The notes under the pieces: model-generated
The model's input: only the letters and a program-made list of their open reading frames with translations
Databases searched by the model: none
Told to the model about the DNA's origin: nothing
Made by a program: the position numbers and the translations under genes
Shown here: piece after piece, positions 1 to 9,208 of the stretch
Layout of the letters: the number at the start of each line of letters is the position of its first letter
Position numbering within the stretch: position 1 is the first letter of the stretch
Origin: Niveispirillum sp048066115
Lineage (GTDB): Bacteria > Pseudomonadota > Alphaproteobacteria > Azospirillales > Azospirillaceae
Assembly: GCF_048066115.1 (NCBI RefSeq)
Contig: NZ_JBLTYX010000003.1
Location: forward strand, 310,001 to 374,000
Length of the DNA stretch: 64,000 bases
Direction: 5' to 3'

Positions 1-1646
1 GCTTCGTGGAGGCGGGCCCCCGCCATTATGAGCAGGAGGTGAACACCTGGTACGTGTCGGGCACGCTGGACGGCTCGCTGATGCTGGGCGAGAACAAGTG
101 GTACTGGGACGTCAACACCATCTTCTCCCGCAACAGCGCCACGCAGAAATTCACCGGCAACGTGAATGCGCAGCGCCTGGCCCAGGCGCTCGGCCCCGTG
201 TCGGGCTGCACGGCACCTTGCGTGCCCTTCAATATCTTCGGCGGTGCCGGGTCGATCACACAGCAGCAGATGGATTACGTGCTGTTCACGCAGCAGGACA
301 GCAGCAAGCAGCGCCTGGGCGACGCTTCCGTCAACCTGTCGGGTGACCTGTTCCAGATGCCGGCCGGTGGCGTGGGCGTGGCGCTGGGCTACGAATATCG
401 TGACCAGCGTGGCGAGTTCCAGCCGGACGCCGTGGTGGCCGCCGGCCTGGGTTCCGACATCCCGGCCCTGCCGTCCAAGGGCAGCTTCGACGTGAATGAG
501 GCCTATGGCGAGCTGCGGGTGCCGTTGCTGGCCGATCTGCCGGTGGCCAAGCTGCTGGAAGTGTCGGGTGCGGTCCGTTACTCCGACTATTCCACTTTCG
601 GCAGCGAGACCACCTATAGCGGTCGTGTCAACTGGCGCGTGACGGACGATGTGCTGCTGCGCGGATCCTATGGCCAGGGCTTCCGGGCTCCTGGTATCGG
701 CGAGCTGTTCGGCACGCCATCGCGCTTCGACCAGGAACTGGTCGACCCCTGCTCCGACATGCTGGGCCTGTCGGGCGGTACCGCCGCCTCGGCCGCCATC
801 CGGGCCAATTGTATCGCCCATGGCGTGCCGGCCAATGGCTCCTACGTCCAGGCCAATCCGCAGCTGTCGGTGGTCACCGGCGGCAATGACGAATTGCAGC
901 CAGAAACCTCGGAAAGCTGGGTGTTCGGCGGGGTGTTCAGCCCGTCCTGGGAAATGGACTGGGCCGACCGGCTGGATTTCGAGGTGAATTATTATGACAT
1001 CAAGCTGAAGAACGCGATCCAGCCCATCGGTGCGGAGACCATCCTGGGCCGGTGCGAGCAGAACAACGACGCTTTCTCCTGCGCTTCCGTTACCCGTACC
1101 GCGTCGGGTGCCATCAACCAGATCACCGGCCTGTTGCAGAATATCGGCGCCATCGACACGGACGGCATCGATTTCACCATCAACTGGCAGGGGCCGGCGT
1201 CGGATATCGGCACCTTCCGCCTGTCGCTGAACCAGACCTTCCTGCTGAACTATGCCGAGACCGTGCCCGCCACCAATGGCAGCACGAAGATCGACCGCGA
1301 GGGCACGGAGAAGGGCAGCCCCGACCAGGCCTTCCCCAAATACAAGGCCACGGCCATCCTGGATTGGGCCAAGGACGATTTCTCCGCCTCGCTGACCAAC
1401 CGCTATGTGAAGAGCGTCGAGGAAAGCCAGGCGGACAACAAGCTGAATGCCCGTCTTTACACCGACGTGCAGGTCAGCTGGTTCCCGGCGATGTTCGAGA
1501 ACAAGGTCGGCCTGACGCTTGGCGTCAACAACCTGTTCGACAAGGACCCGCCGGCCTGCTTCAGCTGTGGCCTGAACAATTTCGATCCCACCACCTATGA
1601 CGCGCCGGGCCAGTTCGGCTATGCGCGCCTGACGTACAAGATGTGA
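1..1646 (+). CDS. TonB-dependent receptor, C-terminal part (5' end outside window)
   Basis: The reading frame is already open at base 3, so the plug domain and signal peptide lie to the left of the window. The 547 residues seen are the beta-barrel of an outer-membrane TonB-dependent receptor: alternating aromatic strands, the GSYGQGFRAPGIGELF region, a VNNLFDKDPP motif near the end, and a terminal strand ending ARLTYKM with an aromatic/hydrophobic C-terminus. Paired cysteines in extracellular loops (GCTAPC, CFSCG) are common in large receptors of sphingomonads and Caulobacter relatives. The substrate cannot be told from this fragment. A strong terminator follows at 1703. Confidence 0.9.
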   Translation, partial: FVEAGPRHYEQEVNTWYVSGTLDGSLMLGENKWYWDVNTIFSRNSATQKFTGNVNAQRLAQALGPVSGCTAPCVPFNIFGGAGSITQQQMDYVLFTQQDSSKQRLGDASVNLSGDLFQMPAGGVGVALGYEYRDQRGEFQPDAVVAAGLGSDIPALPSKGSFDVNEAYGELRVPLLADLPVAKLLEVSGAVRYSDYSTFGSETTYSGRVNWRVTDDVLLRGSYGQGFRAPGIGELFGTPSRFDQELVDPCSDMLGLSGGTAASAAIRANCIAHGVPANGSYVQANPQLSVVTGGNDELQPETSESWVFGGVFSPSWEMDWADRLDFEVNYYDIKLKNAIQPIGAETILGRCEQNNDAFSCASVTRTASGAINQITGLLQNIGAIDTDGIDFTINWQGPASDIGTFRLSLNQTFLLNYAETVPATNGSTKIDREGTEKGSPDQAFPKYKATAILDWAKDDFSASLTNRYVKSVEESQADNKLNARLYTDVQVSWFPAMFENKVGLTLGVNNLFDKDPPACFSCGLNNFDPTTYDAPGQFGYARLTYKM

Positions 1647-1702
1647 GCGGGGTTCTGTCGCATAAGGCCCGCAAGGGCCGCATGCGACATGCCGATTTGG
1701 AC

Positions 1703-1741
1703 GGACCTGGGTTCACTGTGCTAGTGAACCCAGGTCTTTTC
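1703..1741 (+). terminator. Rho-independent terminator after TonB receptor
   Basis: A perfect 12-bp stem (1705-1716 with 1724-1735), a 7-nt loop and a following CTTTTCTTTT tract. It separates the receptor gene from tyrC. Confidence 0.9.
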
Positions 1742-1759
1742 TTTTCAGGACCCTTTCCC

Positions 1760-2644
1760 ATGACCGCCCCCCTGTTCGACAAGGTTGCCATCGTCGGCTT
1801 CGGCCTGATCGGTTCCTCGCTCGCGCGCTGTGTGGCGGAATATCCGGGCTTGGCCAACGGGGTGGTCTGCGTGGACCGGTCGCAGGCGGTTTGCGACCGG
1901 GTGCTGGAACTGGGCCTGGCGGTGGAAGCCGGCACCGATCCGGCGCTGGTATCCACATGCGACCTGGTGATCCTGGCCACCCCCATCGGCGCTTTCGCCG
2001 ATCTGGGGGCGGAGATCGGCCCGCACCTGAGCGAGGGCACGATCCTGACCGATGTCGGGTCGGTGAAGCAGTCGGTGCTGCGCGATATCGCCCCGTTCGT
2101 GCCGGACGGGGTACATTTCATTCCGGGCCATCCGCTGGCCGGCACCGAACATTCCGGCCCCGACAGCGGCTTTGCCGCCCTGTTCAAGGGCCGCTGGTGC
2201 ATCCTGACGCCGGTGCCCGGCACCAACCAGGCGGCGGTGGACAAGCTGGCCGCCTTCTGGACGGGCTGCGGCAGCATGATCGAGGTGATGGAACCCGGCC
2301 ATCATGACCGGGTGCTGGCCATCACCAGCCATCTGCCCCACCTGATCGCCTATACGATCGTGGGCACGGCCACCGACCTGGAGGAACATCTCCAATCCGA
2401 GGTGATCCGGTTCAGCGCCACCGGCTTCCGCGACTTCACCCGCATCGCGGCATCCGACCCCACCATGTGGCGTGACATCTTCCTGAACAACCGGGAGGCG
2501 GTGCTGGAGGTGATCCAGCGCTTCACGGAGGACCTGACGGCCCTGCAGCGGGCCATCCGCTGGGGCGAGGGGGACAAGCTGCATGAGCTGTTCACCCGTA
2601 CCCGCGCCGTCCGCCGGTCGATCATCGACGCGAAACAGGCGTAA
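1760..2644 (+). CDS. tyrC: Prephenate/arogenate dehydrogenase (TyrA/TyrC family)
   Basis: Oxidative decarboxylation of prephenate or arogenate with NAD(P)+ in tyrosine biosynthesis, cytoplasmic. The start ATG at 1760 is chosen because upstream in-frame codons lie inside the terminator hairpin, and the protein then begins directly with the Rossmann strand. Visible motifs: VAIVGFGLIGSSLAR (about residues 8-22), ATPIGAF, the catalytic-region GHPLAGTEHSG and SHLPHLIAY. At 294 aa it has the usual length without a fused chorismate mutase. kdpD starts 6 nt downstream, so the two are probably cotranscribed. The usual alphaproteobacterial partners hisC and aroA are not adjacent. Confidence 0.92.
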   Translation: MTAPLFDKVAIVGFGLIGSSLARCVAEYPGLANGVVCVDRSQAVCDRVLELGLAVEAGTDPALVSTCDLVILATPIGAFADLGAEIGPHLSEGTILTDVGSVKQSVLRDIAPFVPDGVHFIPGHPLAGTEHSGPDSGFAALFKGRWCILTPVPGTNQAAVDKLAAFWTGCGSMIEVMEPGHHDRVLAITSHLPHLIAYTIVGTATDLEEHLQSEVIRFSATGFRDFTRIAASDPTMWRDIFLNNREAVLEVIQRFTEDLTALQRAIRWGEGDKLHELFTRTRAVRRSIIDAKQA

Positions 2645-2650
2645 ATATCC

Positions 2651-5377
2651 ATGTCATCCGATCCGGCCCGTCCGTCCCCCGACGCCCTGTTGCAGGCGGC
2701 GACGGCCGAACGGCGCGGCAAGCTGAAAATCTTCCTGGGCGCCGCCCCCGGTGTCGGCAAAACCTATGAGATGCTGCGCACCGCCCATGCCATGAAGGCG
2801 GAGGGGGTGGATGTCGTTGTCGGCGTGGTGGAAACCCATGGGCGGGCGGAGACCGAGGCGATGCTGGCGGGGATGGAAATCTTCCCCCGCAAGGCCCTGT
2901 CCTATCGCGGTCAGGACTTGGCTGAGATGGACCTGGACGGGCTGATCGCGCGGCGACCCAAGGTGGTGCTGGTCGATGAGCTGGCCCATACCAACGCGCC
3001 TGGCAGCCGCCACGCCAAACGCCATTCGGATGTGGAGGAGTTGCGCGAGGCCGGGATCGACGTGCTGACCACCCTGAACGTCCAGCATGTGGAAAGCCTG
3101 AACGATGTCGTGGCCCGCATCACCCGGATAAGGGTGCGCGAGACGGTGCCCGACCAGGTGATCGATGGCGCGGACGAGGTGGAGGTGATCGACCTGACCC
3201 CGTCCGACCTGATCAAGCGGCTGGGTGAGGGCAAGGTCTATGTCCGCGATCAGGCGCAAAGGGCGCTTAAGCATTATTTCTCGCCCGGCAACCTGACGGC
3301 GCTGCGCGAGCTGGCGTTGCGGCGGACGGCGCAGCGCGTGGACGACCAGATGGTCACCTATATGCGCAGCCACGCCATCGCCGGGCCCTGGGCGGCGGGG
3401 GACCGGTTGCTGGTCTGCATCTCCGACGATCCATCGACGCTGGGGCTGGTCCGCCATGCCAAGCGGATGGCCGACCGGTTGAAGGCGCCGTTCACGGCGG
3501 TCTATGTGGAAACCGCCCGCCACCAGCGCCTGGACGAGGCCGACCGCGACCGGGTGGCCGATGCGCTGCGCCTGGCCGAACAGTTGGGCGGTGAGGCGCT
3601 GACCCTGCCGGGCCGCACGGTGACCGACGCGCTGGTCAATTTCGCGCACGCCAACAACATCACCCAGATCATCATCGGCAAGTCGCAGCGCTCCCGCTGG
3701 TTCGAGATGCTGAACGGGTCGGTGGTGCATGATCTGCTGCGCCGGGCCAAGGGCATTTCGGTGCATGTCATCGCCGGCGAACAGGCTGATCCCGACAGCA
3801 ATGCCGCCAAGCGCGTGACGACAAGGCCGGAGAGCCGGCCCGCCGATATCAAGGCCTATCTGGCCGGCCTGCTGTTCACGGGCGTGGCGCTGGGGGCCGG
3901 TATCCTGGTCGATGAATGGCTGGGCGTGCAGAATATCAGCCTGGTCTTCCTGATGGCCGTGCTGGGCAGCGCCGTGCTGCACGGGTTTCTGCCGTCCCTG
4001 TTCACTGCCGTGCTGGCGGTGGCGGCCTATAATTTCTTCTTCCTGCCGCCGCTCTACACCTTCTCCATCGGCGATCCTGGCAATATCTGGTCGCTGGGTT
4101 TCTTCATGGCCGCCGCCATGCTGACCAGCCGCCTGACGGCGCGGGTGCGCGAACAGGCTGCCATTGCCCAGGCCCGCGCCCGCACCACCGCGCAGCTGTC
4201 GGCCTTCGCCCGCAAGCTGGCCGGGATCGGCGACATGGACGATCTGCTGTGGGCGGCCAGCCACCAGATCGCCCTGATGCTGAAGCTGCGCGTGGTCCTG
4301 CTGCTGCCGGCGGAGGAGGATCGGGCCGCCAGCCTGTATCCCGCCTCTGCCTACCCGCCCGACGACCAGATATCGCCCGCCGACCATGCCGCCGCCGTCT
4401 GGGCATTCGAGAATGGCAAGCCGGCGGGGCGGGGGGCGGCCACCCTGCCGGGCACGCAGCGCCTGTACCTGCCGCTGCGCACCGACCGGGCCACCGTGGC
4501 CGTGGCCGGGATCGGCAATGATGATGCCGGCGGCGGCGGCCTGCTGACGCCCGATGACCGACGGCTGCTGGATGCGCTGCTGGATCAGGCGGCGGTGGCG
4601 ATCGAGCGGGTGAAGCTGGTCCGCGCCATCGACCAGGCCAAGCTGGAAAGCGAGACGGAGCGGCTGCGCTCCGCCATGCTGACCTCGCTCTCCCACGATC
4701 TGCGCACGCCCCTGGCCGCCATCATCGGCACGGTGACGGGCCTGAAATCCGGTATCGGCCGCATGGCGCCGGACGAGACGGCGGAGATGCTGGATACGTT
4801 GCATGGGGAGGCCGAGCGCATGGGCCGCTTCGTGCGCAACCTGCTGGACATGACGCGGTTGGAGGCCGGCGCGCTGGATCTGAAGCGGGAGCCCATCGAT
4901 CTGGCCGATGTGGTGTCCGGGGCGGTGAAGCGGGCAGGGCCGATCCTGTCCGGCCACATGATCGATATCCGCATGCCCGGTGACCTGCCCCTGGTGCGGG
5001 GCGATCACCTGTTGCTGGAACAGGCCCTGTTCAACCTGTTGGACAATGCCGGCAAATACGCGCCGCGCGGCACCGCCGTGCGCGTGCAGGCCCTGCGCGA
5101 GGCCGCGCATGTGAAGCTGCGGGTGGAGGATCAGGGGCCGGGCATTCCGGAGGAGGCGCGGACCCAGGTCTTCGACAAGTTCTTCCGGGTGGAGGCGCGC
5201 GACCATCGCACCGCCGGCACCGGCTTGGGCCTTGCCATCGCCCGCGGTTTCGTGGAAGCCATGGGGGGCACGCTGTCGGTCCATGACCGGCCCGATGGCG
5301 GGCCGGGCGCCTGCTTCGAGCTGACATTGGCCATCGACCCGCGCGGCGATGGATTGATCGGGAGCGAACAGCCATGA
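2651..5377 (+). CDS. kdpD: KdpD-type osmosensitive K+ sensor histidine kinase
   Basis: Inner-membrane sensor kinase of 908 aa, the full family length. Domain order: N-terminal KdpD domain with a Walker A at residues 30-38 (GAAPGVGKT) and LVDELAHTN, a universal-stress-protein-like domain (about 250-375), four membrane helices (about 400-500, DUF4118), a GAF-like segment, an H-box SHDLRTPL with the phospho-accepting histidine near residue 682, and a C-terminal HATPase with DQGPGIP and GTGLGLAIARGF. It overlaps kdpE by 4 nt (ATGA). In this family KdpD phosphorylates KdpE to turn on kdpFABC, but no kdpFABC genes are in the window, so the pair is an orphan here. Confidence 0.95.
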   Translation: MSSDPARPSPDALLQAATAERRGKLKIFLGAAPGVGKTYEMLRTAHAMKAEGVDVVVGVVETHGRAETEAMLAGMEIFPRKALSYRGQDLAEMDLDGLIARRPKVVLVDELAHTNAPGSRHAKRHSDVEELREAGIDVLTTLNVQHVESLNDVVARITRIRVRETVPDQVIDGADEVEVIDLTPSDLIKRLGEGKVYVRDQAQRALKHYFSPGNLTALRELALRRTAQRVDDQMVTYMRSHAIAGPWAAGDRLLVCISDDPSTLGLVRHAKRMADRLKAPFTAVYVETARHQRLDEADRDRVADALRLAEQLGGEALTLPGRTVTDALVNFAHANNITQIIIGKSQRSRWFEMLNGSVVHDLLRRAKGISVHVIAGEQADPDSNAAKRVTTRPESRPADIKAYLAGLLFTGVALGAGILVDEWLGVQNISLVFLMAVLGSAVLHGFLPSLFTAVLAVAAYNFFFLPPLYTFSIGDPGNIWSLGFFMAAAMLTSRLTARVREQAAIAQARARTTAQLSAFARKLAGIGDMDDLLWAASHQIALMLKLRVVLLLPAEEDRAASLYPASAYPPDDQISPADHAAAVWAFENGKPAGRGAATLPGTQRLYLPLRTDRATVAVAGIGNDDAGGGGLLTPDDRRLLDALLDQAAVAIERVKLVRAIDQAKLESETERLRSAMLTSLSHDLRTPLAAIIGTVTGLKSGIGRMAPDETAEMLDTLHGEAERMGRFVRNLLDMTRLEAGALDLKREPIDLADVVSGAVKRAGPILSGHMIDIRMPGDLPLVRGDHLLLEQALFNLLDNAGKYAPRGTAVRVQALREAAHVKLRVEDQGPGIPEEARTQVFDKFFRVEARDHRTAGTGLGLAIARGFVEAMGGTLSVHDRPDGGPGACFELTLAIDPRGDGLIGSEQP

Positions 5378-6066
5378 CGCGACCTCATCGCCTGCTGGTC
5401 GTGGAGGATGAGGTGGCGATCCGCCGCCTGCTGAAGACCATCATCACGCCGGAAGGGTGGGAAATGGTGGAAGCGACCAATGCCGCCGAGGCGTTGAACG
5501 TGGCGCGTCAGGCCCTGCCGGAACTGATCCTGCTCGATCTGGGCCTGCCCGATCTGGACGGTCTGGACCTGATCCCCGCTCTGAAGCGGGAACGGCCGGT
5601 GCCGCTGATCGTGCTGTCGTCGCGCGACCGGGAGCAGGACAAGGTCCTGGCGCTGGATTTGGGCGCCGATGATTACGTCACCAAGCCGTTCAGCGCCGGC
5701 GAGCTGATGGCCCGCATCCGCACGGCCCAGCGCCACGCCATCCAGCAGGTGGGCGGGCGGCCCCTGCTGGCGGTGGGCAATCTGGAGATCGACATGGTCA
5801 ACCGCCATGTGCAGAAGGCGGGAAAGCGCCTGCATTTGTCGCCCACGGAATTCGACCTGCTGCGCCTTCTGGCCCAGCATGCCGGCCGCATCCTGACCCA
5901 TGCCCAGATATTGAAGGAGGTCTGGGGACCGGCCAAGGTGGAGGAAGTGCAGTATCTGCGCGTCTATATCCGCCAACTGCGCCAGAAGATTGAGGATGAC
6001 CCGAATGCGCCGGTGTTTGTGCTGACGGAGCCGGGCATCGGGTACCGGTTCGCGGATGCGGGGTAG
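5374..6066 (+). CDS. kdpE: KdpE response regulator (OmpR family)
   Basis: A 230-aa response regulator translationally coupled to kdpD. The receiver domain has the acidic pair E11-D12, the phospho-accepting D55 in LILLDLGLPD, and a conserved lysine in VTKPFSAGEL. The C-terminal winged helix contains LSPTEFDLLRLLAQHAGRILTH and ends GIGYRFADAG. It should bind DNA as a dimer after phosphorylation by KdpD. Its target genes are not in this window. Confidence 0.95.
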   Translation: MTRPHRLLVVEDEVAIRRLLKTIITPEGWEMVEATNAAEALNVARQALPELILLDLGLPDLDGLDLIPALKRERPVPLIVLSSRDREQDKVLALDLGADDYVTKPFSAGELMARIRTAQRHAIQQVGGRPLLAVGNLEIDMVNRHVQKAGKRLHLSPTEFDLLRLLAQHAGRILTHAQILKEVWGPAKVEEVQYLRVYIRQLRQKIEDDPNAPVFVLTEPGIGYRFADAG

Positions 6067-6077
6067 GGAGCAGTGCC

Positions 6078-6527
6078 ATGATCCTGCACACAATCGGCTA
6101 TGAAGGCGCTTCCCAGGGCGCGGTGATCGCTTCCTTGAAGGCGTCGGGCGTGCGGTTGCTGCTGGATGTGCGGGAACTGCCATCGTCCCGCCGGGCCGGC
6201 TTCTCCAAGTCCCCCCTGCGCGCCAGCCTGGAGGCGGAAGGGATCGACTATCTGCACCTGAAGAAGCTGGGCACACCCAAGGAAGGGCGGCTGGCCAACC
6301 GCGCGGGGCGGATGGATGATTTCTGGTCGATCGTAGAGGAAGGTCTGGCAAGGCCGGAGGCGCAGTATGAACTGGCGCTGGCCGGTTCGCTGTCGCTGGA
6401 AAAGCCCGCCTGCCTGCTGTGTTTCGAGGCGGACCATACGCATTGCCACCGGTTGGAGGTGGCCAACCGGCTGGTCACGGCACACGGGTTCGACGTAAAC
6501 CATCTGCGCCCCGATCCAGGCTTTTAG
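6078..6527 (+). CDS. DUF488 family protein
   Basis: A 149-aa cytoplasmic protein that starts with the hallmark MILHTIGYEGAS and has the family motifs DVRELPSSRRAGFSK, LKKLGTPK and CLLCFEADHTHCHR. The Cys/His-rich last motif is conserved in DUF488, whose biochemical role is not established. It follows kdpE by 11 nt and could be read through from it. It is convergent with fxsA, with only 20 nt between the stops. Confidence 0.85.
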   Translation: MILHTIGYEGASQGAVIASLKASGVRLLLDVRELPSSRRAGFSKSPLRASLEAEGIDYLHLKKLGTPKEGRLANRAGRMDDFWSIVEEGLARPEAQYELALAGSLSLEKPACLLCFEADHTHCHRLEVANRLVTAHGFDVNHLRPDPGF

Positions 6528-6547
6528 GTCGGGAACGCGCGACTTAC

Positions 6548-7048
6548 TCAAACACCCGGCGGACGCCACTTGCTGTCCGGGGGCGGCAGATCGCCCGCCG
6601 TCTCGCCGGCTTCCGGCTTCGACACATCTTCATACTCGACATCGATCACCGGCCGGGCACCCGTGGGGCCGGGGCGGGAGCGGACGGTCTGGCCGTTGAC
6701 CTGCATGAAGATGGTCATGCGGGCCAGCAGGGCGGCGCGCACCGGCGGCAGAAACAGAATCAGGGCCAGGATGTCGGTGATGAAGCCGGGCACCAGGAAC
6801 AGCACGGCCGAAAACGCCGTGCACAGCCCGTTGAACATCTGGCGCATGGGTTCCGTTTCGCCCGTGCGCAGGCCGACCTGGGCGCGGCGCACGCTTTCCA
6901 GGCCGGTGCGCTGCAACAGCAGCACGCCGACGACCCCGGACAGCAGCACCAGCAGCACCGTGTTCAACGCTCCGATCTGCGCGCCAACCCAGGCGAATCC
7001 GGCAATCTCCAGTAGGGGAAGCAGCAGCAACGGAAGAAGGAAACGCAT
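6548..7048 (-). CDS. fxsA: FxsA family inner-membrane protein
   Basis: A 166-aa membrane protein. The first half has hydrophobic segments (about residues 2-45 and 70-95) and the family signature FLLPLLLLPLLEIAGFAWVG at the N-terminus, then LLQRTGLESVRRAQ and VPGFITDILALILFLPPVR. The C-terminal 60 residues are a polar cytoplasmic tail. FxsA in E. coli is named for suppression of F-plasmid exclusion of phage T7, but its cell function is unclear. It is divergent from tim44, a pairing common in alphaproteobacteria. Confidence 0.88.
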   Translation of the reverse strand: MRFLLPLLLLPLLEIAGFAWVGAQIGALNTVLLVLLSGVVGVLLLQRTGLESVRRAQVGLRTGETEPMRQMFNGLCTAFSAVLFLVPGFITDILALILFLPPVRAALLARMTIFMQVNGQTVRSRPGPTGARPVIDVEYEDVSKPEAGETAGDLPPPDSKWRPPGV

Positions 7049-7186
7049 GGCTGTCCTTGCTCTTTACCGATTGAGAGCCTATCTAACGGACAGGCTTTCA
7101 TAAATTAACGCCCCGGCGGTCCGATGACGAGGGATCATTCCCCGCATCAGATGTGTTGATGACCGACCGGGTTGCCAAGGGCAGAA

Positions 7187-7912
7187 ATGGGTGATGCGAT
7201 GGGTGGCGGCTCCGTCTGGCTGGAAATCCTGATTTTCGCGATGGTGGCGGCTTTCTTCGTCTACCGTCTGCGCAATGTGCTGGGTCGCAAGCATGGGGAG
7301 GAGCAGGAACGCCCCAACCCGTTCGCCCAGCGCGACAATAACGGCGCCACCGGTCCCACCACCACCCGCACGCCCGATACCGACAATGTCATCCAGCTGC
7401 CGTCGCGCGGTCCGGCCACGGATATGCCCGACCTGCCGGATGCGTCCGGCGGCCCCGTCTCCCTGGAAGACGGCCTGCGCCTGATCCGCGCGGCTGATGC
7501 GAATTTCAACGAGCGCACCTTCCTGCAGGGCGCGAAGGCCGCGTTCGAGATGATCGTGAAGGCCTTTGCCGAGGGCGATACGCCGACCTTGCGCCCGCTG
7601 CTGGCCGACGATGTCTATGACCGGTTCGCCGCCGCCATTCGCGAGCGTCAAGCGGCGGGAGAGACGCTGGAAAGCCGCATCCATGGCTTCGAATCGGTCG
7701 ATCTGTCGGCCGCGCGCATGGATGGCCGCACGGCGCATTGCACCGTCACCTTCACCACCCGCCAGACCCATGTCACCCGCGATGCCCAGGGCAATGTCGT
7801 GGATGGTGACGAGGGCAAGCCGGAAGAAGTGACGGATATCTGGACCTTCAGCCGCAACACCCGCGCCAGCGATCCCAACTGGCATCTGTCCGAAACCCGC
7901 AGCGGCGGTTGA
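7187..7912 (+). CDS. Tim44/TimA-like domain protein
   Basis: A 241-aa protein related to mitochondrial Tim44. It has one N-terminal membrane helix (SVWLEILIFAMVAAFFVYRL), a proline/threonine-rich linker, then the Tim44-like lipid-binding domain (about residues 95-241; FNERTFLQGAKAAFEMIVKAF and the closing DPNWHLSETRSGG). The ATG at 7187 is preferred over the upstream TTG because an AAGGG lies 5 nt before it. In alphaproteobacteria it typically sits between fxsA and mltA, as here. The role is inferred to be membrane-associated assembly or translocation; it is not known precisely. Confidence 0.85.
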   Translation: MGDAMGGGSVWLEILIFAMVAAFFVYRLRNVLGRKHGEEQERPNPFAQRDNNGATGPTTTRTPDTDNVIQLPSRGPATDMPDLPDASGGPVSLEDGLRLIRAADANFNERTFLQGAKAAFEMIVKAFAEGDTPTLRPLLADDVYDRFAAAIRERQAAGETLESRIHGFESVDLSAARMDGRTAHCTVTFTTRQTHVTRDAQGNVVDGDEGKPEEVTDIWTFSRNTRASDPNWHLSETRSGG

Positions 7913-7936
7913 TGCCGTCCGTTGCCGGCCTTTCAC

Positions 7937-7962
7937 GGGCGCCCCTCGTCGGGCGCCCTTTT
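7937..7962 (+). terminator. Rho-independent terminator after tim44
   Basis: A GC-rich stem GGGCGCC (7937-7943) with GGCGCCC (7952-7958), followed by TTTT. It ends 18 nt before the mltA start. Confidence 0.75.
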
Positions 7963-7979
7963 CATATCCGACCCATGGA

Positions 7980-9200
7980 ATGCCCATGCGCCGCAACAAG
8001 ACCGCCCGCCTCGCCGCCCTTCTCGCCTTCGGCCTGCTGGCCGGCTGCGCCCAGCAGGGGACCAAGCCGCCGGCGGCCACGGTGCCGGAAGTGGAGAAGT
8101 CCGCCGCCCGCCTGACCCTGCGCCCGGCCAGCTTCGCCGAGCTGCCGGGCTGGGGTGTGGACCGGCAGGCCGATGCCCTGCCGGCGCTGCTGAAATCCTG
8201 TGACCGGCTGGTCAAGCAACCGGCGGACCGGACGCTGGGGCCCAACGGCATGATGGGCCGCATCGGTGACTGGATGGCCCCTTGTGCCGCGATCACCAAA
8301 CTGCCGGTCGGCGATCATGTCGCCCTGCGCCGGACGGTGGAAAGCCTGTTCCAGCCCTGGGCCGCCGGTGACAATGGCAATGAGGACGGGCTGTTCACCG
8401 GCTATTACGAGAGCGCCCTGCGCGGGTCCTTGAAGAAACAGGGCAAATACCAGACCCCGCTTTATAAGCGGCCGGCCGATCTGGTGATGGTGGACCTGGG
8501 GGAGTTCCGCCCCAACCTGAAGGGGGAGCGTATCGCCGGCCGTGTCGTCGACGGGCAGTTGAAGCCCTATGCCGACCGCAAGGCGATCGAAGCCGGGGCG
8601 TTGAACGGCAAGGGGCTGGAACTGCTCTATGTCGATGATCCGGTCGATGCCTTCTTCCTGCAGATCCAGGGATCGGGCCGCATCACCCTGCCCGACGGGA
8701 GCCAGATGCGCGTCGGTTATGACGGGCAGAACGGCCAGCCCTATTTCGCCATCGGGCGGGAACTGGTGGCGCGTGGCGCGCTGCTGAAGGAGGATGTGTC
8801 CATGCAGTCCATCCGTGCCTGGCTGGAGGCCAATCCGGCCAAGGCGGCGGAGGTGATGAATGTGAACCCGTCCTTCGTCTTCTTCCGCAAGCTGGAGGGG
8901 GAGGGGCCGCTGGGCGCCCAGGGTGTGGCGCTGACGCCGGGCCGGTCGCTGGCTGTGGACCGCAGCTTCATCGCCTATGGCGTGCCGATGTGGCTGGATG
9001 CCGAGGACCCGGTGCAGGCCGGCGCCCGTGTGCGCCGGCTGCTGGTGGCCCAGGATACGGGTGGCGCCATCCGTGGCCCGGTACGCGGCGACGTATTCTG
9101 GGGGCACGGGCCGGAAGCCGAACATCGCGCCGGCTTGATGAAGTCCGCCGGCCGTTACTGGCTCCTGCTGCCCAAGGGTGTCGCCCCACCGGTTTCGTAA
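7980..9200 (+). CDS. mltA: Membrane-bound lytic murein transglycosylase A
   Basis: A peptidoglycan-cleaving lipoprotein of 406 aa that makes 1,6-anhydro-muropeptides. The signal peptide ends in a lipobox (LLAGC, Cys near residue 23). The MltA barrel contains FTGYYESALRGS and FFLQIQGSGRITLPDG. The C-terminal 3D domain carries the catalytic aspartate region VAQDTGGAIRGPVRGDVFWG. An alternative start at 7986 (MRRNKTARLAAL) is equally plausible and only removes MP. Intergenic repeat copy A follows the gene. Confidence 0.93.
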   Translation: MPMRRNKTARLAALLAFGLLAGCAQQGTKPPAATVPEVEKSAARLTLRPASFAELPGWGVDRQADALPALLKSCDRLVKQPADRTLGPNGMMGRIGDWMAPCAAITKLPVGDHVALRRTVESLFQPWAAGDNGNEDGLFTGYYESALRGSLKKQGKYQTPLYKRPADLVMVDLGEFRPNLKGERIAGRVVDGQLKPYADRKAIEAGALNGKGLELLYVDDPVDAFFLQIQGSGRITLPDGSQMRVGYDGQNGQPYFAIGRELVARGALLKEDVSMQSIRAWLEANPAKAAEVMNVNPSFVFFRKLEGEGPLGAQGVALTPGRSLAVDRSFIAYGVPMWLDAEDPVQAGARVRRLLVAQDTGGAIRGPVRGDVFWGHGPEAEHRAGLMKSAGRYWLLLPKGVAPPVS

Positions 9201-9208
9201 CGCTTGTT

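Noticed and set aside
2654..5284. 876-codon open frame antisense to kdpD
   Set aside because: It has Gln/His/Arg-rich composition typical of the reverse frame of high-GC genes, and kdpD is unambiguous.
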